Shown here piece after piece: positions 34,740 to 45,272 of a stretch of 64,000 nucleotides of DNA. Source of the stretch: Angiostrongylus vasorum (lineage: Eukaryota > Nematoda > Chromadorea > Rhabditida > Metastrongylidae); assembly GCA_018806985.1 (NCBI GenBank), contig JADANN010000375.1, forward strand, positions 2,542,001-2,606,000, in the 5' to 3' direction. The stretch's first letter is position 1. The number at the start of each line of letters is the position of its first letter. A program made the translations under genes and the position numbers. The notes under the pieces are model-generated. The model saw nothing but the letters and a program-made list of their open reading frames with translations. It searched no databases and had not been told where the DNA came from.

Positions 34740-35000
34740 AAAGGATAAAGTCTCTGCATGGACCATTTCTTTGGGTATGCAGCATTCGATTCCATGCGTA
34801 GCAAAGTAGAAGTGTTTGAAGAAAGGCATGTTTTCACTATACACCTACTGCGATTTACAAATAAACCAAATCATTAGTTAACCTACTCCAAGAAAAATCT
34901 GGTACCAATGTTTCGAACCCGGTTGGATAGAGGCTTTGATTTCACTGGGAATGGCATCAAACCACTGACTGTATGTTCATCCCTTAGGGCATCACTAGTC
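34740..35000 (-). mobile_element. SINE1 copy, diverged
   Basis: Reverse complement of SINE1 with AAGGATAAAGTCTCTGCATG at the tail side, GCATTCGATTCCATGCGTAG, CAAGAAAAATCTGGTACCAA near 34889-34908 and a decayed head near 34970-34990. Confidence 0.65.
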
Positions 35001-35094
35001 ACTGGGCTATTCACGCGCCTATTATTCTTTAGATAGATCAAAATGACTTTTTTGGTTGGTGTTACTTGTATTAGAACCACGTGGAAATTCACTA

Positions 35095-35707
35095 ACCCAG
35101 AGTAATATCACCTGCATCTCCTGTAGTTCCATTGATCGTCGAGTGACTCGAGCGGGCGCCGGTAAATCTTCCATTTTTCCCTGTGGCGTGAAAGAGTAGC
35201 CCAGTGGGTTCTGCTCGCTCTAAGGACTCGCCAAGCATCATATCTTTTTTTCTAGGCTCTTCGTGAAGAACTCTGACCATTGGGTCGGTGGTCTTCCTGC
35301 AGTACGTTTGACATCCCGAGCAATCCAGTCACTAACGGCTCTTGTCAATCGGTTGTCATTCATACGCATTACGTGCCCAGCCCATCTTATCTTCGACTGT
35401 TTGGCATACAGAACGACATCTTTGATTTTTGATCGTCGACGCAGGTCGCAGCTTCGGATCCCTTCCCTTAATTGCATGACACGGGATACCCCCTAGCATC
35501 ATCCTTTCGACTGCTCGTTTCGATAACGCTGAGTGATCTTTCATCCTGCTTACGCAGCGACCGAGCTTCTGACGCATACTGGCAGGAAGTACCGTTGAGT
35601 GGAAAAGGTGGGCACGGAGTCGGGTGCTGTTTGTTCGTTTCACTACATCCTCGATGCCCTTGAAAGCTCCCCAAGCCGCTCGTTCCCTTCTTCTACCCAG
35701 AGTAATA
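35095..35707 (-). mobile_element. 5'-truncated RTE-like LINE insertion with 13-bp target-site duplication
   Basis: ACCCAGAGTAATA occurs at 35095-35107 and again at 35695-35707, exactly bracketing a LINE 3' fragment of about 590 bases. Minus-strand frames read RRRERAAWGAFKGIEDVVK (near 35690-35635), [47 protein letters not shown] (35386-35327), then RDVKRTAGRPPTQWSEFFTK, and the 3' end near 35110. Several frameshifts. The duplication and 5' truncation are what target-primed reverse transcription leaves behind. Confidence 0.9.
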
Positions 35708-35914
35708 ACTAGTTTAATTGGGAATATATGTGGCATTGAAGCCGACGTAGGTGTTTAAAAAATTCCTCCACTAAATTCCCTTTCTATTAGACTATCACCT
35801 ATGACACTCGTGATACAAGTTGTCTTATATTACTTTCGCCTATCTTCTTTTCACTGGAAACTATTGAACTTGAACTAATTTTCAGTTTAGGGAGACCTAA
35901 GATAGGGATATACT

Positions 35915-35957
35915 ATATAGATATAGATATAGATATAGATTTAGATATAGATATATG
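35915..35957. repeat. (TATAGA)n microsatellite
   Basis: Seven or so TATAGA/TTTAGA hexamers. A short unremarkable AT-rich region follows to 36520. Confidence 0.9.
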
Positions 35958-36524
35958 GAGACACCTCAAAGGTGTCCGACAGTGGGACATCATGAAGAGA
36001 TCGGTCTTCGGATTATTATGGATTGGTATTAAATCCTGCAAGAAATAATTGATAGTATTGTCATGGTAACAGTAGGTAGAATGAATAAAATACAATATGA
36101 ACTATGGCAAGATGTGGTATGGTAATTAAAAAGTGTAAAAAGTTTACGTGATATTGTCCATTAACAATGGTATCAATTTGTCAGAAAGTGATTCTAATCA
36201 TAAGAAGTCGCATGGGAACCGTAATCAGTTGCTTGCAGGGTTACCAATCTCAGAAGAGTAGGAATACAGAAGAAAGCCTTAGAAACGTAACCTTCAAACG
36301 GACGAAAATGCTACGACAAAACCCGAATCGCTAAAGTTGCGCTAAAAAGAACGGACCAGAATTTATCCGATGCCTTTGATTGTTTGAACTATGAGGAACC
36401 TTAATGTTGTTGTAACCTTCAGCAATTCTCAGCACTTACGAAAAAAAATAAAAAGTTGTCATCGAATGGAAGAAACACTACACTGGATTTGTTCAACTTT
36501 CATTTATATACTATATTTTATATG

Positions 36525-36700
36525 GTCTGATATCACATATTGTGCTGATCCTAGCACTTCGTTCAGTCAATTCATTACCTTGCAACTGCCACTCGCTAAA
36601 GCTCTCGGTTATACATGCGGGTTCAGCTGCTCATTAGGAGCATTACCTTCCCCATGGATGCCATAGAATGCGTGACAGCAGTTATTTTCTCTGAAAACCA
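36525..36700 (-). mobile_element. SINE2 3' fragment, reverse
   Basis: TATCACATATTGTGCTGATC and CACTTCGTTCAGTCAATTCA resemble the reversed SINE2 3' end seen at 12125 and 60475. Body decayed. Confidence 0.4.
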
Positions 36701-37019
36701 GAACCATTCGCTGTAGAACTTTTCTCTCATTTCGTCATTATAGGTAGTTTCCATAGAAATTTACTATCTTTCGAAACTCCGAACCTCCCATCAGGATTGC
36801 GGCGATTCCTACTGGCGGCGAATCATGGGCTTAATTCACCAGGCCGAATAAGGACGTTTTCATAACCAAGTGCTTCATTATGGCACAACAATTACATTTA
36901 CTTTTCGTTAGAAAGATATTAAAGTGGAGCAAAAATAAGTGAAAATAGGATATGAGAATAATAAACAACAACAAATAGAAAATGTTAAACTAAAAGTGGC
37001 AAGGATTTTAGAGCTTTAC

Positions 37020-37110
37020 ATTTCAATTTTCGACTCTGACGAAAACGAAGACGTCGAAACGTCCGCAGAATAAGCCTTATTATCAAGTTTATGTAGGACC
37101 AACAATTTAA
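37020..37110 (+). repeat. family D end with hammerhead-like motif
   Basis: CTGACGA at 37036-37042, spacer A-AACG-AAGA-CGTC, then GAAACG at 37056-37061. The spacer can form three base pairs closing an AAGA tetraloop. Confidence 0.6.
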
Positions 37111-37229
37111 ACACAAAGCAACGATGGCGATGGGTTCGAAGATCTGGTCCTAGCGCAGGAATCGAAAACATCAACGCGCATGACTCTTGAAGCGCTTTGG
37201 ATAAGTTTTAAAAAACCGAAAGATGAACA

Positions 37230-37350
37230 GGAAAGACGAATGCCTTACTGTCGCACGTGACCTGCCTTCTTATTTCAAAACGATTTTTTTGACTTGGATG
37301 GCTCTCGCTCGTCGTCCCACGTGAACAACTCGCGGCCAGTCCCACTTGTA
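37230..37350. other. GC-rich unique segment between family D pieces
   Basis: Unlike the flanking AT-rich repeats. On the minus strand a frame reads AVTSGTGRELFTWDDEREPS then KSKKSF and a stop; on the plus strand it ends with CAGCACG and a donor-like GTGAGTAG at 37360. The two readings exclude each other and neither has partner exons. Confidence 0.2.
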
Positions 37351-37489
37351 ACAGCACGGTGAGTAGTCTTTTTGATCAATATGGCCTTTATTTGAAAGTT
37401 TGATGTTCATGAATATTATAGATATTCCAGCGAATATAAGGCTACTAAAGGCTCGACACTAAGGCCAAGCCGCCACATTGAGACGAATA

Positions 37490-37735
37490 GCGTGGAGCAT
37501 CAACTCGGATCATCAGCTCTGATGAAGAAGAAGACGTCAAAACGTTAGCCGAGAATAAACATCTTTATCAACCTCGTGTAAACTCATCAAAGGAAGAATA
37601 CATATTGATTAGTGACACAGAGGTTAAAGAAAAGTCAGTTCCGAAATATAAGGCTACTGTTAAAAAAATACGTCCAGGCTCACAGGAAGGCGAAATCGCC
37701 GAAACGTTAGCCGACCTCGACCAACAACAACAACG

Positions 37736-37771
<36 letters not shown>

Positions 37772-37830
37772 ACGCCTATACCAACCTCGCACCAGCTCAA
37801 CAAGATCAATTCATAAGAACACATAAGTAA
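37490..37830 (+). repeat. two family D ends and an (AAC)n tract
   Basis: Copy at 37505-37620: CTGATGA at 37519-37525, 13 bases, AAAACG. Copy at 37670-37830: CACAGGA at 37681-37687, then A-GGCG-AAAT-CGCC-GAAACG, a perfect four-pair helix with a tetraloop. Between 37725 and 37770 lies a CAACAA microsatellite of about 15 units. Confidence 0.65.
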
Positions 37831-38174
37831 ATTTAGACACGTGTTGGTTCTTTATATTTCAATTCGTTGGTTTCACTAACACCAAAAATATGTTTTTTAG
37901 TTAAAATTTTACCAGGTGTTCGTATTAAATATAACCTGGACCAGAGTTCAATTAACAGCCGTCCCATTAATAGCATTCTTTTCATTTCATTCGACTACAA
38001 TTCCTTGCAAGTGAAGCGTAAATTAATAAAAAGTTGAAAACATTGGTGCTTCAGACTAGTATCGATCGTTACATTAGGTATTTCCAATCAATAGCGATCA
38101 GCATTGCCATATTTGAATGACTTCTGACTTTTCATGCTCGAATTTTCTAACCACTTTCAAGCTACCTCAGATTG

Positions 38175-38640
38175 TTCAGCTTATACGAGGTTGTTATACA
38201 GTATTTATTCGGCCAACATTTGGACGTCTTCATACTCATCAGAGTCGATGGTCCGAGTCGGTGGTCCATAGTCGTTCGCCTTCTCGATGTGGCGCCTTCT
38301 CCGTCTTACCAAGTAGGATCTTCTTCAGTGGAGCACCTCTTGATGGAGGCAACTTCACCTGGCAAAGCTCTGTTATAAAGGACGGTTGTTGATGTTACTG
38401 AATATCCGCTGATTATAATTTGCTTTTCAACGAACAATCCATCCTGTAGCAGTCGCTAATGGAGTAGCCAGTACACAGCGTGATTATTTTTTTACTAAAC
38501 CGACGTTCGAATAAATAACCTACTCGGACAACGGGCTAAACCGACTAGGATCATCGGTTCCAAGGAAGACGAAGATATTGAGACGTTGTCCGAATAAAGT
38601 TTTTTTAATAACTTTGTGTAACGCGAGCAATTCAAAGAAA
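38175..38640. repeat. family D copies in inverted arrangement
   Basis: 38175-38470 is a reverse copy: CTGATGA as reverse complement near 38239-38246, GATGGTCCGAGTCGGTGGTC, CTTCTCGATGTGGCG, CAGTGGAGCACCTCTTG. 38500-38640 is a forward end fragment (GGATCATCGGTTCCAAGGAA, GACGAAGATATTGAGACG). The pair could fold back on itself. Confidence 0.65.
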
Positions 38641-39364
38641 ATTATTATTTAGAGTGAAGTTAGAGTAAAGTGAAAGTCAATTTAGTAACGCATTATTGCA
38701 CCGTCGAATTAGTCTTGATGCTTAATCGCGATGGCAAAAAGCCATAAACGGCTTCCGTACGATATTAATCAGCTGGTCCGACTGATTCTTAATAAGGAAG
38801 TTCCAATGACATATTCCGTTGCCTGGTGATTGCCGTGCAGCTGTGACGGACGTCGATTGTTGTTGTCGACGTTGGGTTTCAGTCTGAGTTCATTCGCTTC
38901 AATTTCATATTATATACAGGAAGAAATGCATTTTCTGGCTTGCAAGAGCAATTTTATTTCTGTGAAAATGTTGTGATGCAAAAAAAAGTGTTTAATTCGA
39001 ATATGAATTCGTAAAACGAACGGAATACACAGGGGTTGGTTATGTGGCTTCTGATGCCAGTACAATGAAAGCCACTATAAGAACTCCATGAATGGACGTC
39101 AGAGCTACGGTTCATAACTTTAAGCGATGAATTTTTGCTACAAAAACTAACTCTACTCTGCCTTCCTTTTATAAAAGCACAAGTTCTTCTAAATAAGTGA
39201 TCTTTTCACTACCGTGTATCTCACGCGGTAAACGGCGAAACTAGCAAAACTAACTAACAAGGAAACAACTAACAGAACGACATTTGATAAGCAATTTCTT
39301 CATTTCCACGCAAAGTGAGAAAATATCCATTTGGAGAGTCCAGAAAAAAATTCATAAAAGCACG
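38641..39364. other. intergenic, several hairpins, nothing recognised
   Basis: Around 38760-38880 there are three short inverted repeats, the best being ACGTCGA at 38850-38856 with TCGACGT at 38866-38872. No RNA family recognised. The remainder is AT-rich without supported features. Confidence 0.3.
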
Positions 39365-40260
39365 CTGGTTTACCTGCATCACCTGTAGTCCTGTTGACCG
39401 CCGATCGACTCGAGCGAGCGCCAGTAAGTCTTCCATCCTTTCCCTGCCGCGTGTAAAAGTAGCTCAGTGGGTTCTCCTCACTCTGGGGAGTCGTTGAGTA
39501 CCATATTTTTTTTAGTTGTTATTTACTGCCTACTAATTTTAATGGTAGAGTATGTTGCGAAATATAACTTCAATGATGCTGAGATATTTGCAAAACTCCG
39601 GAGCGCAGGTGTTTGCGGTGGGAAACAAACGCTCTATTACCTTTTCAGGGGCTAACGCATTCACCACTACACCATGTGGGTCCTTCGTTTAGTCTGTCTC
39701 TCAGCTAGTTCTATCGATCACTGCCATCAGCAATCACCCGTCAGCGGGATTGATCTAGTTAGAAATTGTGATTATAAGGCGAAACGAAAGACCCTCATGG
39801 TGTGGTGGTAAATGCGTTAGCTCCCGGTAAAGGTAACACCGCGTTCGTTTCCCACCGCAAACACCTGCGCTCCGGAGTTTTGCAAATATCTCAGCATCAA
39901 TGAAATATCACATCTTTTTTCTAGGCATTTCGTGAAGAACTCTGACCATTGGGTCGTTGGTCTTCCTGCAGTGCGTTGACATCTCGAGAAATCATGTCAC
40001 TAACGGCTGTTGTCTATCGGTTGTCATTCATATGCATTACGTGTGCGGCACCCCTTATCTTCGACTGTTTGGCGTACAGAACGATATCTTTGATTTTTTT
40101 ATCGTTGACGTAGGTCAGAGCTTTGGATCCCTTTCCTTACTTGTGTGACACGGAACACTGCTAGCATTGTCCTTTCGACTTCGCGTTCAATAACGCTGAT
40201 TGATCTCTCACTTTACTTACGCAGCGACCAGGTTTCTGACGAGTATGCTGCACGTTACAT
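39365..40260 (-). mobile_element. RTE-like LINE 3' fragment, split by SINE3 insertion
   Basis: 39365-39505 and 39908-40260 together match the LINE 3' fragment at 35108-35694, in the same minus orientation. The LINE breaks at its CATATCTTTTTTTCTAGG motif: the left piece ends near 39510 and the right piece resumes with ATATCACATCTTTTTTCTAGG at 39904. The copy is full of frameshifts. Confidence 0.8.
39510..39907. mobile_element. inverted SINE3 pair inserted into a LINE
   Basis: 39515-39775 is a reverse SINE3 (end motif, GATGCTGAGATATTTGCAAA, reverse tRNA-like core, CCCGTCAGCGGGATTGATCT, GAAATTGTGATTATA). 39778-39900 is a forward half copy (GGCGAAACGAAAGACCCTCA, core, AGTTTTGCAAATATCTCAGC). Together they form a foldback. 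Insertion after the LINE makes the relative age clear. Confidence 0.8.
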
Positions 40261-40274
40261 AATATGTATAATAG

Positions 40275-40862
40275 CATTGTAAAACAATTATTTGCCGAGA
40301 TATTTGCAAAACACCGGATTGCAGGTCTCTGCGGTGAGGAGCGAACGCGCTATTGTCCTTTCCGGGAGTTACGCGTTCACCACCACACCATGCGGGTCCT
40401 TTGTTAAGTCTGTTTCTCAGCTAGTTCTATCGATCCCTGCCATCAGCAATCACCCGTCAGCTGAATTGATCTGTGGAGCCCAAATCGGCAATGAGCCCAG
40501 TTAAGTCGAGGCTATAGTTATAATCACAATCTTCACCGTTTTACTTACTGCCTACTCTTTTTTTTTATTTTCTCCTCTTTTTTTCTTTCCGATTTGGGAT
40601 CACCAGATCAATCCCGCTGACGGGTGATTGCTGATGGCAGAGATCGATAGAACTAGCTGAGAGACAGAGAAAACGATGGACCTGCATGGTGTGGTGGTGA
40701 ACGCGTTACTTCCCGGAAAGGGCAATAGCGCGTTCGTTACCCACCGCAGATACCTGCGGTCCGGCGTTTTGCAAATATCTCAGCATCATTGAAGTTATAT
40801 TTCGCAATATGTCCTGCCATTAAAAAAGAGTAGGCAATAAATAATAAGTTAAAATTATAATT
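40275..40862. mobile_element. second inverted SINE3 pair
   Basis: Reverse copy 40280-40565 and forward copy 40590-40862, separated by a T-rich spacer. In the forward copy the A box is TGGTGTGGTGG at 40687-40697 and the B box lies around 40730-40742 (GCGTTCGTTACCC). The arms match over more than 200 bases, so the locus can form a long hairpin. Confidence 0.82.
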
Positions 40863-41109
40863 ACTTGCGTTGCACGAATAACACCTTACGCATCAACTCA
40901 ACATGAATCAAATCAGCAATTTAAAAAAAAGCATTTCGCCAAATGGTAACTAAAACAGCATCAAGCCGCAGTGCGCATTCCCGACTGCCCACGTCTTCTC
41001 ATTTTCCTGGCCATATAAATATGGTTGCTCTAGGAATTCTTCGATTACCGTGATATCCCCTACCTCAACTTTATTCCTAATGTAAAAACAAATACAGGTA
41101 ACGGGTGAC

Positions 41110-41500
41110 ATAGTATTAGTGATCCCATTCATTATGCTGATGGCCCGACCTGCCCAGGCCCTAGTTCGACCCCATTGCGTATCCACCACGTCTCCCATCC
41201 CACTGAAGCAGGAAAAATGGTATCAAACTTGTCTGGAACGAGCTCATTCCCTCTAATACAAGTGCGAACGCTCCAGCATGGCTATCTTAGGATTCCAGGT
41301 AGCATCGGTTCAACCTTAATTCAAGGACATTCGTGACGACGAAAAAATCTCAAGCAGCGAACGACTTATATTTGAAACGCTTCCAAGGCCTTCGTGGATG
41401 GTAAATGCGAAGAAATGAATCGAATGCAAGTAGTGGGATCCGAACTGTGAGATAGATATGATGTCGGGTGATGCAATAAACAAATAAATAACAAGGTTCA
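41110..41500 (+). mobile_element. SINE2 copy
   Basis: Decayed head with B box GTTCGACCCC near 41162-41172, body with CTTGTCTGGAACGAGCTC, GTGCGAACGCTCCAGCATGG, and 3' end GAAATGAATCGAATGCAAG, finishing in ATAAACAAATAAATAAC. Confidence 0.7.
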
Positions 41501-41814
41501 AGCAAACTTGCAGTAATTTAAGGTTGCCAGAGCAAAATTTTATTGCTTTTCATTCCGGAAATAGCACATCATACATGAAATGTTGTATAGCTTCTCGTTA
41601 TACCCGTTATAGTACCCACCAGAATGTTAAACATAGCTGAGAACTCATGCAAAGAGAAACTTTAGAAAGAGACGAAAGCAAAGGGAACTTCCGGAAAAAC
41701 AAAGAAGATGACATTTAGTTAGAAATGGAAAGCTCTAGAAAAAAAGGAAGACAACAGGAAAGAACATAATGAATGAGATGACTGCGAAATAATTTGACTT
41801 GCGTGCAAGAATTA

Positions 41815-42225
41815 CAGAGGTATCCATAACAAGTGTAGATCACTCCCAGTACTTGTTTCGCTTCCATGTCAACGCTCATTTTGACCTGATAAATAACAAT
41901 AATTTAGGCTTTTCCTCTTGCCACTTTTCGAGTTTTTTTCAGAGTCACTTTGGATAAATCTTTCGGCCTTAATCAAACCCGGAGGGATGCGCCATGTATT
42001 CGACTTCATTAAGCGTTGTTTGGAGGTGATTGAGTGCATATCTGGCCTTTACAATGACTCGCAGTGGCCTACCGATGTATCGCACCAGTGCTGCTATCCT
42101 CCTAGACAAGTCTGGGACCAATTTGCCGACCCCGGAAGGATGGAATGCTTGATGAGCCATGGGCGGGAGATCGATTCCACGTGTGTGTTGCAAGACACCT
42201 CCGACCACCGTGCCACACGCGCCCT
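41815..42225 (-). mobile_element. SINE1 copy with ~170-bp extra 3' segment
   Basis: 42225-41960 is a reverse SINE1 (B box region GGAATCGATCTCC near 42167-42179; CTAGACAAGTCTGGGACCAA). Directly adjoining on its tail side, 41815-41960 (GTATCCATAACAAGTGTAGA, CTTCCATGTCAACGCTCATT, CCACTTTTCGAGTTTTTTTC) is shared almost base for base, in the opposite orientation, with 56990-57160, where it also follows a SINE1. Confidence 0.82.
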
Positions 42226-42439
42226 TTTTCTGGGCGTTTATTTATCTTTTTTACTACAAAGTTTAATTGTTTTCTGTTTCTCTGAAATTGTTTAACGCTC
42301 GATGTACCTCCGACTCCAACTCTATTATGGGTACAAATTTCTGGAAAAAATTCACTAAAGAATTTGAATTGAACAATTTGGTGGACTTTCATAGAAAAAA
42401 GCAAGAATTCCCTCCAGTTGTAATAAAATCTGCATAGGT

Positions 42440-43065
42440 TCTTTTCTTTTCACTGATGAGCTAACACGAGTTTGATAATGTTTTCTACTTGGGTAACGTT
42501 TCGGCAGCATCGCCTTCTTCCGAGCCGGATTGATTCCAGTCGAATGTCCACAATTGTTCTTTTTTCTGATGTGGGTATCCGTGATCACATCGAGTCGAGT
42601 CCAGTGGAGAACCGCTCGAATGAAGTTTAATCACTCGGCACCACTCTTTTATATAGACGGTTGTTTGTACTGAGTGTTCGTTGAAAATCGCTTGTTTTTT
42701 GTCAGAGCAATCCATCCTGCAGCAGTCCGTTTCATTTATCAGTCAGAAGATACGCATTGATTAGACATGCCGAGATTAAAGGCATGTCGCTTTTTCAAAA
42801 ATATTGTTACGCTCTATGCTAGCTAATCATGGTAACGACTGCAGCAGAAAAAAACAAACTTATCAACGGTCAATCAGTATTAACAACCTCCTTTGTAAAA
42901 GAGCACCGCCGAGTGAGGTTCCTTCACTCGGGCGGTACTACACTGTTTTCGAATCAATGCGATCACGAAGACTTATATCGGAAGAAGGAACACGACTGTG
43001 GACAATCGACTATGATCACCCCGGTGTGAAGAAGGCAAAGGCGCCGAAGGACGCCTAAAGGACAA
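42440..43065. repeat. family D inverted pair
   Basis: Reverse arm 42440-42760 with the hammerhead-like segment (core CGGAAGA as reverse complement of 42516-42522, then A-GGCG-ATGC-TGCC-GAAACG). Forward arm 42800-43065 (GAGCACCGCCGAGTGAGGTT, GACTGTGGACAATCGACTAT, GTGTGAAGAAGGCAAAGGCG), its own core decayed. Confidence 0.7.
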
Positions 43066-43069
43066 GCTG

Positions 43070-43445
43070 CTAATTTTTCTGTGGATAAAAAATTAACATC
43101 TTGACCAAAAATATAGTGCCCTGGAGAAATGTTAAAAATGCAATGGTCTTTTTCAAAAAATTCCGCTGCTGAGTTTATAAAGCACCTTAACTTCATGAAT
43201 TAGTAAAAAGTAGGATATGGGAGAATGGAGTGATAAATGTAAGGATGATTCAAGTTGAAGATTAAGAGACGCGAAGGATACGCTAGCTTGCGAAGTAGAT
43301 GAATGAGTAAAAGAAGGGCTATGGCTCAAAACAAAATAATTACGGGCCATTATATAAATAAGTAATCGTTTGCTACGTTTCTCAACGCTTGGGAACTTTT
43401 CTTCATCACTACGACGATTGTAAAGCGAACAGACTGTGAGCATAA
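43070..43445. other. between two family D pairs, nothing recognised
   Basis: A long minus-strand open stretch (43153-43506) partly reads through family D and has no recognised similarity. No splice-supported exon. Confidence 0.35.
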
Positions 43446-43449
43446 ATAT

Positions 43450-44070
43450 TTTAAAAACTGACTTTGCTTTAACCTCGGTATGACTAATCAGTATGAACTC
43501 CCTCATTGAAGGGCTAACACGAGGTTGATAAAAAGAACTTCATCCGGCTAATGTTTCAGCGCCTTCGTGTTCTTCAAAGCCGACGATCTGAGTTGATGGT
43601 CCACAGTCGTCTTTACTCTCGATGTGATGTCTTCGTCGTCGTATCGAGTCGGATCCTCTTCAGTGGAGCACCGCTTGAATCAGACAACCTCATTTGACGA
43701 TGCTCTTTTATACAAGACGCTTATTGCTGGCAGGTTTTGAAGGTTTTTAAAATATTGTTGGGCTATATGCTAGCTGATAATGATCACCGACTGCTGGAGG
43801 ATGGATTTTCCGGAGACAACCGTCCTGAATAAAAAGGGCATCGCCGGTGATATTGCCTTATTCGAGAGGTGCTCCACTGAAGAAGATCCGAGTCGGTACG
43901 ACGGCGAAGACACCACATCGAAAGTACCAACTATTGCAGACCATCGATTCGATTCATCAGCTCTGAGAAAGGTGAGGACGTCGAAACGTTAGCCTAATAA
44001 CGTCTTTATCGACTTCGTATTAACTTATGGACAAAAGAATACATATCAGCATAAAGTTGACTCGACAGTT
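43450..44070. repeat. family D inverted pair, best-preserved
   Basis: Reverse arm 43450-43765 (GCTAACACGAGGTTGATAAA, GATGGTCCACAGTCGTC, CAGTGGAGCACCGC) and forward arm 43780-44070 (GAGAGGTGCTCCACTGAAGA, GATCCGAGTCGGTACGACGG, GACCATCGATTCGATTCATC, CTTCGTATTAACTTATGG). The arms are about 270 bases and close a loop of fewer than 30 bases. Confidence 0.75.
43963..44004 (+). ncRNA. hammerhead-ribozyme-like core in family D
   Basis: CTGAGAA (43963-43969), one A, helix GGTG/CGTC around AGGA (43971-43982), GAAA (43983-43986). Helix III can form as ACGTT (43986-43990) with AACGT (43999-44003), eight-base loop, followed by C at 44004, the expected cleavage position after an NUH triplet. Against it: the usual G8 is A here, an extra A precedes helix II, and helix I does not pair obviously. 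Related Penelope elements are known to carry hammerheads. Status as an active ribozyme is unproven. Confidence 0.35.
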
Positions 44071-44985
44071 TTGCATGTGATACTTCATGCGTGGAATTAA
44101 CGATAAACAGAAAGAGAAGGCGCTACATGGTGTAAAGCTTCCCAGGCAAGATAAGATAATTGCTCTACTGGCTAAATTCCTAGCATAAACAAAAGCATTA
44201 TCGAGGAAAGCTCTGTTGTGCTTGAGAAGCTTCTTCTGAATGAATTTGTCCAAGACACAAAAACTGACCACTGTACATAGCAGCCGTCATGCTATAGTCG
44301 ATTAAGAAGACTTCATAGCATCACACGTAGTCTCGCTAATGAGTGAGTTAATTCCAGCTGGCGCCAGTGGACTCCATTTGTCATCGATGACCATTGTTTT
44401 TGATGACAATTCAACCACACGAAGTTTATCTGATTCTGCCGTGGCATAGGCCTTTTAGCCGAATTAAAAAGTACAAAAAGTTAAACTCTTCATCAGCTTA
44501 AGAAATCCTGCGAGCGACGATCCTCCGTTGTAGAGCGCTGTACGACACACGGGAAAACCATTCACCAACGATGAGCTAGTAAACCATCCACATAATAGTA
44601 AAACATACTTCGCTGACCTTATCTACAGAAGAACTGGAAAAATTTCCTCGCTCACTATCTGCTTTCAGTTCATGCAGTATCAATTTTAACCGTAGAAGTT
44701 ACCGACTCTTGTAAGAAAATGAGTCGAAAGTAGCTCAACAAGGAACCCTTTTCAGAAGACCCTTCAAAAGGTCTTCATGCAGACGAAAATCCACTGACTC
44801 AAAAAACAATAGTACGACCCGTTTAGTTAAAGTAATTAAGCAGAAAAAGGAATCCATGTCAAATAAACATTCGGCTAACCAATACTGCCTGGATGTCTTA
44901 AACATCAGCCCAAACACGTAGAAAACTATGTCCAAATCGTTGCCGATGGCTGCACAAGTAACCTCAATGGTCTCCGCTTATTCTC
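44071..44985. other. no recognised feature
   Basis: Searched on the minus strand for the missing last exon of the Ly6 gene; no convincing cysteine-containing, phase-compatible exon was found. Plus strand likewise unremarkable. Confidence 0.4.
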
Positions 44986-44989
44986 AAAT

Positions 44990-45250
44990 AGAACCACATT
45001 GTGATGCTGAGATATGTACAAAACATGGACCCTCGACCAGCTTCGAACCCACGATTATCTTTTCCGGAAATTTAAGTGTTACCCATTGCACCACTGAGGG
45101 CCTTGCCTTGCCTTTCTCTTAGCCAGATCCATGAAAATGCTCATCAAGGGTACGAATCTGGCACGGGCTCCAAATTTTGCAGATGTCTCAGCATCATTGT
45201 TGTTGTATTTTCACATAAATCCCTAACTTGAAAAAAGTAGTAGGGCGTTG
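44990..45250 (-). mobile_element. SINE3-related copy
   Basis: TGATGCTGAGATATGTACAA, then a core that reads in reverse as B box GTGGGTTCGAAGC and A box TCAGTGGTGCAATGGGT; second end with CAGATGTCTCAGCATCATTG at 45180-45199. The body between is diverged from other SINE3 copies. Confidence 0.6.
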
Positions 45251-45272
45251 AACAAAAGTTAAGCATTGTTAC

